NCBI GenBank assembly: GCA_948470475.1
Contig: OX419341.1
Location: 9,966,801-10,030,800, forward strand
DNA length: 64,000 nt
Source of the DNA: Galaxea fascicularis
Lineage: Eukaryota > Cnidaria > Anthozoa > Scleractinia > Euphylliidae
Direction of reading: 5' to 3'
Part shown: in pieces, positions 24,701 to 33,700 of the stretch
How the letters are laid out: each line of letters opens with the position of its first letter
Position numbering within the stretch: the first letter of the stretch is position 1
Translations under genes and position numbers: made by a program
Notes under the pieces: generated by a model
Seen by the model: only the letters and a program-made list of their open reading frames with translations
Told to the model about the DNA's origin: nothing
Database searches by the model: none

Positions 24701-27700
24701 TATGGGTAAAGTGCTATTCAATGTCCTTTGATTTGTGGTTCTGTACGAGTATTAAATAATATTTCTTATAGTACACTCAATAAAATGACTCCTGATTTGT
24801 CTTGAAAGGGCAGTACAATTACTCCACTGTGCCCCCAAGAAGAATCTATTAAGTTTCCATGGCAATGACTCATGAACACAATCAAGCATGGGGACAAAAC
24901 ATCATATAACCTGAAGTTATGATTCTGTGGTTGTTTTTCAGTGTAATTTAGTTGGAAAAATATGATAGGTAAAACAGAGAGGGACCTAATACAGTTTGTA
25001 GTTTTGTTAAGGGAAATAAATTAAAAGCTGGTGATGTGACCTTAAAAATACAATTTCTAATTAATATACCTGGTACGTTCTCGTGATTTTGAAAGTTCTC
25101 AAATTGCATGATTTTTTATTGACAACTTTCAAAGTGACTTGTGCCTGTTGTAGGTTAAAATGAATTTCCGGTCAAAATATATTATCCTACGTTGAAATCA
25201 ATTTCCTTTGACCCCTGTCCATGATAAACACACACATTGATAACATTTATTGTACTCAAGATTGTGCAATTTCCTTTACAAACATTGTACCTTTTATCAA
25301 CACAAAAAGAAGGGTGAGAATCTGTACCTGGATACTTATTTATGTTACTGAACTATACAAATATAATCATTGAATATTATACAACAAGAAAACTTAGAGT
25401 TTTCCAAACATTTGTCTGGAAACAGTAAATTGTTAATTTTAGTATCATGACATTGTGGTTGTGTAAAATGGTATTTTACTCATCTTTTTCATGATTGTTT
25501 TTTACTTGCTTGCTGGATCATTTGGGGGGTGGGGGTGGACAGGTGGTAAGAACCTCCCGCTTCCTGGCATGTACCACTCCCCGCACCTTTATCTCCTGAC
25601 TCCCGCCCGTTTCATTCCTCCCCTGCAAGTTAGGAGACTCAAAACACATCCTAATCACTTAGCATTTAGTGCATCATTCATCAGTAGTGTTTCTTTTCTT
25701 TTTAAACAATTTGCCCAAGATTAACATTGTAATATGCTGTCAGTTTAATGAAGTTTTGACTTGTTTATCTTGTTTAGTCCATTATCACATCAGATTTGTT
25801 TCTGACACCGTTTTCAGTGACTACGGTCTTAATACTTCTAACTTGCAGTTCTGAATTGTCTCGTGTTCTGATAAATACGCGTTTTCAAGCTTGTTTTTCG
25901 AGCTTTTGCTGCAATCATACCATGATAAATATGGAAATGTGATAAGACAAATTGCAGCCCAAAGCCCCAGACAGATTTCTGTTATTCTTAGAAGAAGAGG
26001 AAGTCTTCCATGTGCCGATCTGTCTCCTCTTCTGAGAGGGTCCCCTATACGTTTTCTGTGAAACATGATTGGGACTATTTTTTCTCCTGTAACGTGATTT
26101 AGGTTTTAGATTTATTCGTGATTTGTCATTGCCCCATATCAAGACCATTTTTATGTGCGCGTGAAGGCAGTTTTTGAATTAAGCGTGACTTGAATTACCG
26201 GTAAACATGATTTGTGAACAACCTTATTTTGCGTGAATTAATTTAAAGTTATTTTTAGTTTTTTTACTCGTACATGAGAGCATGAGCTCGGAATAACCGG
26301 AAAGGTTTATGGCAGAGAACCGTTTGACAGTAAACCATGAAATAAAGGCAGGTACAATTTTCCTCTGCAAAAAGCCGTGACAATGAGATTACAAGTAGAA
26401 AAATGAGCTACCTTTTGAGTATAAACAGCCTAAACAGGTGAATGTATTTTTCAATTCAACGTGAAATGCCATTTACTCGATTTTTACGTGAATGGGAACG
26501 AATTTTGGGATTTATTCGTGACGCATGAAAAGTCTCAATATTTTAACGTGAATGCATTTTGCAAAGTGGTATAGGGGACGCCCCTCTGAGTCGTGAGTGA
26601 TCCAATTTCATCAGTCTTGATATCATGTTCACTTCAGCAGTTTGAAAGAATCTTGCAGGATGTTTCCTCAGCAAGCTACAACTGGCTATCAAATAGTCTT
26701 TTGGCTTCCTTGTCTATTTCACAAAAAATGTTACTTTTCCTGCATCATGTAAGTACTGTTTCACCAGATGTTGTAAAAAAATGAACTCCTTTCTGATTCA
26801 TGGTCATAAGGAGCAAGCTCCAAAGAAAGCCTTCCATGCATGGACCTTTGACTGCCACACCAAAAAATACTAACATCTATTAAAATGGTCTTTGATGACA
26901 TTTCTATAATCAAGTCGCGTAGCGCGTACAAGTCTTGCTCGTCTTGCAGCTTACACGACAGCCACTTGACCTTTCATGACTGTAAAGGGTTTACAATTTC
27001 ACCGACACGAGTTTTTGTTTGCTTGACTTCTTAAAAGTGCCTTAGAAATCACTAAATACAAGTCAAATGACATTTTGGGTTCTTGTTTATTAAAGTATTC
27101 TAACTGATTAATAAATGGGAATGAGTAGTGGTTTGAATTTCTCTCCCACCTCCCGTACCCCTCCCGTCCCCCTGTTTCTCCCCCACCCCCCACCCCCACT
27201 CATTTGTATATTTCAGAGTTTTCAGCGTAACAGGGGAAGCTGACTTTGCAACAAAGTAAACAATTTCTCACTAAAGTTTGGTAACAGTGGCCAAACTCTG
27301 TGTCTCAAACAATGGAAATTGTCTGTTTATTTGTGTCTTTGCTATGGGCCTGAAGTGCTTTCATTTTGTTATTTTTTGATAACATGAGGTGTCAACTTTC
27401 TTTGTCCAGTGACCAGTTAGAGCTTCCATTTAGTCAGTGGAGTCGACAGATGGTGTTGAGTTGGTTGGATGATCTTGGATTGGGGCAGTACTCCTTACAA
27501 TGTGGAAAAATGATATCGTGTGGAGAGGACCTTCTGAAGGCATCACCTTCCCACCTGGAGAAAGACATGGGCTTCAAAAACCTTCTACACAGAAAGAAAC
27601 TTCAGCTTGCACTTCAGGTAGACATTTTGTTGATCGTCTCAACCCACTGTAACATTTATTAGCTCACATTCTTTTGATACGTTTCTTAAAATGATTAATT

Positions 27701-30700
27701 AATAATTTGTCTCATCCTTCAGGCATTAGTGTCGGATGGGCCAGATGTGATGGGTAGACTCAGTAATCACTGGGTCTTAGGTAAGAATTCTAAATTCAGT
27801 TCTGGCTGTAATCATGATCAGTTAACTGAGTAAATGGCCAAAGTGGATACAAAAAAGCGCTCAGGCGAAAATACTATCTTTTTAAAGTGTGTCATGTGGA
27901 AATTTTTTTCATAGTATGGGCAACAGAGTTCCATAATAGGTTCCAAATAGGTTTTGAGCCACTAACAGACTTTCGTGTAAGGACAGAGTTAACTAACCCT
28001 TAACAGATAACCCCTCAATGTGTTACCTATGCGTTAGCTTAATTTTGTAACATGTCAGTGATGGTAAATCAATGGTAGGATAATTTTTGGTAACTGCACA
28101 GAGGCTTTTGAGAACCTTTGTGTATCTCAGTGTCACCTACACTTGTAGTCACATTGTTTATGACTTACTCTCAGGCTGGCTTGAAGATATTGGCTTACCA
28201 CAATACAAGGATTCTTTCAGTGAAGGTTCAGTTGATGGTCGCATGTTAAACTATCTCACATTTGTAAGTATAAAGTAGATTTCAGGAAGGAATTAGGATG
28301 GCTACTATTATTTTTTTTTACTTGCTTGGGGAATAACTGACCAGTAGTCTATCTTAAGTTAATTCATGTATTTTCAACAAACTCTGAGCAAAACTAGAGT
28401 TAACCGGTTGTAGGTCGTATGCGCACAATTAGGGTAATTGTTTCATATAATTATTTAACGTAAACTTTAACTTAGCAGTGCTTGACCTTAACGGTAGTCC
28501 ACTAGCGCAGGACTTAGCAAGTAGGATTGGGGTTGTAACATTTGCGAACAACTAGCCACTGGGCTACTTGTAGTAGAAGAGGTTTTTGAGATAGCGTTGA
28601 TGGTGAGAAATTCAACCAGTTTTGAGTTAAGTTGGTCCCATAGAAGAAATAAAAATATTCTGATACAAGCTCAGTAATCACAGTATTGGTATTAAGAGGT
28701 GGTCAATGCTTGGCTACCAAATGACACCATTTGTCTAGTATATTTCAGGACTCCTGTAGCCCATGGACTAGTTTGTAGAAAAGTTAAGGTCAACAAGCAC
28801 TGCTTGGAAAAATGATTTTTTATTGTGATTTAAGAACAACAAATAATAATATCGCAATTTTTTTTTAATCTCTGTCAGAGTGACATGCTACACCTTAAAG
28901 TACACAACGCATTTCATCATATTGCTATTAAGCGGGCTATACAGTGTCTCAGGTCAGTAATCATCCCAACTTAACCTTTTAATCCCTAAGACTGACCAAT
29001 GTTTAATTTCTCCCTATAGCAGCACTGCTCAAACTAACATAAAGGTTGTGAGAAAAAGGATGTGATCAACAAGTAACAAAGGTCTTGATTGTTTAACAAA
29101 TTCTCCTCATCGTTACCATTGAAAATGTATGGAAAACAGTGTGGAGAATTTACATGCTGATCTATGGGGTTTAAAGGGTTAAGTTTCTTTACAAGTGATC
29201 TCAAGTGCAGTTATTTTTGTCGATTATTTCTCGTTAAGGTTAAAGTGTAGTGGTTAGCATATACATTAATCATCAGACCTGAAAGCCAATGATTCAAGAT
29301 TAACTTCACCAAATATTCACTCTTCACCCACTGTGTAACACCACTTCGCTTATCTATATACACACATGCTCTGGCATTTGCCTTAATTTTTTGTTTAATT
29401 TTTCGAATGGTAACTGTTGACCGTTTTTGATTGCAGATTACACAATTTCCATCCAAACTGTTTAAAGAGACATCCAGTAGATGAGGTATGCTCCATGCAT
29501 GGGGACAGTTGAAAAGAATAGCAGTCGGACATTGAGTAGACGGTCTATTGAATCAACAAAAAAATTGTGTTATACAGGCATTCTTATTAAGGGTAATTTG
29601 ACACCTTTGATGTTTCAAAGTTGAGCTTTCCGTGCATTGTTAACCGAGCAAACAGGGAAGACTTGGCTGCCGTATTCCTCTGTATGGGTTATTTGATAAT
29701 ATAGTCAATCAAATGAAGAATGATCGCCGCAGGTGTGATCAAAATTTCAAAATTGACCTGCTCCCAACGTCAGTGGCTCCATAGCTCATTTGGTAGTGCA
29801 TCGCACCGGAATCGCGAGGTCACGGGTTCAAGCCTGAAGTTGAAGTCCTGAATTTTTTTCAGGCTACTTTACGCAATTGCAAAAATTGCGGTCACAACTG
29901 CGACGATCATTCTTCATTTGATTTCATATCCGCAGTTCACATATGATTTTCTTTCATATGCATCATTCACTAATATAGTCAATCTTAATGAATATCCTCC
30001 AAGTGTTTATTGTTTACTCTTTCGTTGCAGTCGTGGTTGAAAGGTGCCGATGTGTTACTTTGGACAAATGGTAGAGTAACTGAATGGCTGCGGCTTGTAG
30101 ATTTAGCAGAATATGCACCAAACCTTAGAGGCAGTGGAGTACATGGAGCACTTATGGTAACACTTGAGTGCGCATTGTTTAGTTCCAGAAAATATTCATA
30201 CCCCACACGAAGGATTGTTTAGTTTCCACCACCCCCACCCATTAGGAAATTCCAATTTAACTCCATACTTTTCTCTAAAACCTTTCTTTTGCCACCTCCC
30301 CCCTCCCCCCTTCCCTTTGGAAATTCCATTGACCATCTGTGGGGGAGGTATGGACATCTTCTAGAACTGCGCATCATTTGGTACATGTAGGGTTTTAATA
30401 TAGATTCTTTGGTTTGGGCCGTTTAACCTGTACACTGCTTTCAGCCTGCCTTTAGTCCAGCCAGAATGAACCGAGAACACACATTACACTGAGTCGCTAT
30501 ATTCCTGTGAGTTGAAGTATCAAAACCTCAATACCGCAAAACTGAAAAGCCAGTAAACCCATGTTAGCGATGCCGTTTTATACCTTAAAGTTCCTAGGCT
30601 GCTGAAAGAAATAAGATGGTTTTCAACCAATCAATTCAATTTTCACAACAACAAGATCCGTTAACGATAAAATAACTGCGATAAAATATTTTTAAAAACC

Positions 30701-33700
30701 CATTAACAACTTTTTAAAAAACGACGACGTTTCAACGTTGAGCTAACGTCATTATCAATTCAAAATGAAAGTGATAAGAAAAATATATAAAGATGTTCTT
30801 TCAGGTAAAAAGTTTCGCACGGATAGAGTCAGATGGTGTGTTTAAACTTGGATCACGTTCCTTGATGAAAAGCATCTCATAGACGAGGAAATCAAATTTC
30901 CCTTGACACTTTCGGAGTATGCGAAACTGGCTTTCTTTGAGGAGGCTTGTGTCACCATGGGCTTCCAAGAAATGCTTTCCAATCGCCGAGTTTTAATGTT
31001 CATCAATACGCTGATGAAGGTGTCAGTAATAAAAAAAATTATAGCTGGTAACCTGGGTTGTTTAGCAGCGCCTGTAAGCTCTAAATTCCTTTATCTTCCT
31101 TTCTTGACTTGAAACTGATTGGATACAAAAATGCCCGTCTTGGTTTCGCTCACCAAATGCTTATAAGCCATTAAATTCAACCTGCCAATATTTAAACTTT
31201 TGTAAAGGGAGAGAGGGCACATAGTATTGGAAGCTTTGCTGTTTCTTTTTAGCATTCCCTTCTACTTTGTTCAGTAATCTAACTTTTCCTCTTAAATATT
31301 GTTACTTGTAGATTCTTGACCCACGCTTCACGGCAGAGAGTCTGGCAGCGTTACTCTCCATTCCAACCAGCAAAACACTTCTGCGCAGACACCTGGCCAC
31401 TCATTTCCAGTCACTCATTGGTACCGAGTGTCATCAGATGAAGGAGCAAGCTGCTGCCGACCCTGCGTTCCAGCCACTAATGCCGGGTATCAAACATAAG
31501 GTATCAAACAAGTCCGACTGGCACTTCCGCATACTGCGGCTCATCTTAATGATACTAATACACATTTATTTAGCATTATTTCCCGAAAGGTTCAATAGCG
31601 CTTCACATGACTTAATAAAATTTTAAAAAATCACTAATTACAATTATAATTTAAATGAGTAAAATTTACATCGTTACTTAGAGTAAACTTGCTTAAGAAA
31701 CCATGTCTTGAGTCTATATGGAGCAGTTTGAAATAAGATTTTTCCAGAGCGCGTGACATAAAGATGGCTGTTGAGAAACACATCACGTAGTCACTACATG
31801 AAAACGTCAATTCACCCTGTTTTGAGGTCTGAACAACCAATGTGTTAAGAGAAGTGTCTTTGCCAATGTTTGCAAGTTCAACAGAGAGACGAAAGGTTTT
31901 AACATAGCCAAATTAAACTCCAGATGTTTGCAATGGTATCCGGCCGCTATGTTGGTGCCCATTCGGATGGACATCAACATGGCGTCTCCATACTGTTTTC
32001 TGTAATTTTGAGTGATACATTTTGCCTAATAACTCAAGTGTGGGATATCGCATAGCCCTGAAACTTTAACAGGTTATTTATTTGTTACTTTTCTACAATA
32101 CCTAAACTTTCTTGACTTTATTTATTGAATAATAAGCGATTTTATTTTTTACTTGCGTGACGTGAACCAAGAATTCCTGATATCTAGCGGTAGAACGTTC
32201 CAAATGATCAGCGCTGCAATAGCATAGATCGTCTGCCATAAGTCTCGATATTATAGGTCTACTTATGCAACAAATGTTCCCAGACGAACGAAGGAGGAGT
32301 GGAGGATGGTAGTAAGACAGAAGTTCAGTAACATATTTAAGAGCCTTACCATTACAAGCTTGCATCTTGCACTGCATTGCGTCAATGGACCCTTCTGATT
32401 TCAAAAGTTAACGACCTTTTGCGAAAATCCACACAACTGCAAAAATTACACCAGCAAAGAGTACACCCCCCCCCCCTCCCCCTTCCACCTCCTTCCACAA
32501 AATTTGGGTAGCGATTCCAACAGAAGCCAACTTTTTATCACTTGCTTCCAAAATTATTAGGTAGTTAAAAGAACGAGCTCTTTCAATGCTCTTCGAAAAC
32601 GTGGAAAGGGGAACATGGAGCCTGATGACTATGTGTGTCCCATGGACCTTGAAGTTCCTCCATCACTGCAGTCATACGTGATACAGCGCACCAGAAGGTC
32701 CTCCGACTCAGTGCGATCCAGATTGAGAAGCGATGAAGAGGGAAGTCTGCAGGTATTCTGCTTTTCCCACCAACTCTTGAACTCTCAAGATCTGATAATT
32801 AATTCTCCTTTCTAGTTGCTATACAGTTCCCTGTATATTAGTTAAGAGAATTTGGGGTTATATCAACATAACACCCTCTGGTTGATAAATTTGTTTATTC
32901 TCATCACCTGTCTGCTGGACAATGGATTGAAATTATAAGGAGAAGTTATATGCTAATCACTTCTGAGATTTAAAGGGTTAAGCTAACGCTGGAGATGAGG
33001 TCATAAGCGCAAGCCAACCTTTCAAATAACCTTTTTCTTGACCACTTTGTTGCAGGGATTGTTTTTATACGATTTGCCAGGTTAAACGATTCCTGTGTCT
33101 TTTCATTTACAACGTAAAGCCACTGGGAGGTTTCTTACATTCAGTAAACTGTTTATGCACAGCAAATTTCAGTTCCTCCTGAGCTAATGCTAGCAATCTA
33201 CTCTGTAGCCAATTTTGCCAGGAGTTAATTTTGATGAAGTTTTGACACAACAGGAAGCTCTGCAGCTAACGATAGAGTTCAGCAAAACTAGAGCGAGATT
33301 CATTAGTCTCCTGGGGGCTTGTGTATTTTTCAGGCCTTAATAGGGGCGATAGGGACAACGTTTACAGATTTTGTGACAGTTAGTCATGTAGGAACCGAGG
33401 GAAAGGTGTCAAAGGTGTCAACCAACTAAGCTACAGCAGAGAAATACTGTGTGCTCTGTTGCTTTCGAGTGAAAGCAAATTGAATTTGAGCTTACACCCT
33501 CTGGCTAATAAAACTGATGAAAAAATCAGCCTATCCTTAAATACTTTCTTGGGTGATATTTCCTTATTTTTCATCCTTCAGGGTGATGAGCGCGTTACAG
33601 GAACAATAGGAGCTTTCTCTCAGGAACTTGATTCACTCACAGTAAGTCAGTGATTGCATTTGTTTCAGTAGCAAGCGATGTGAAAATCATAACGTCTGAT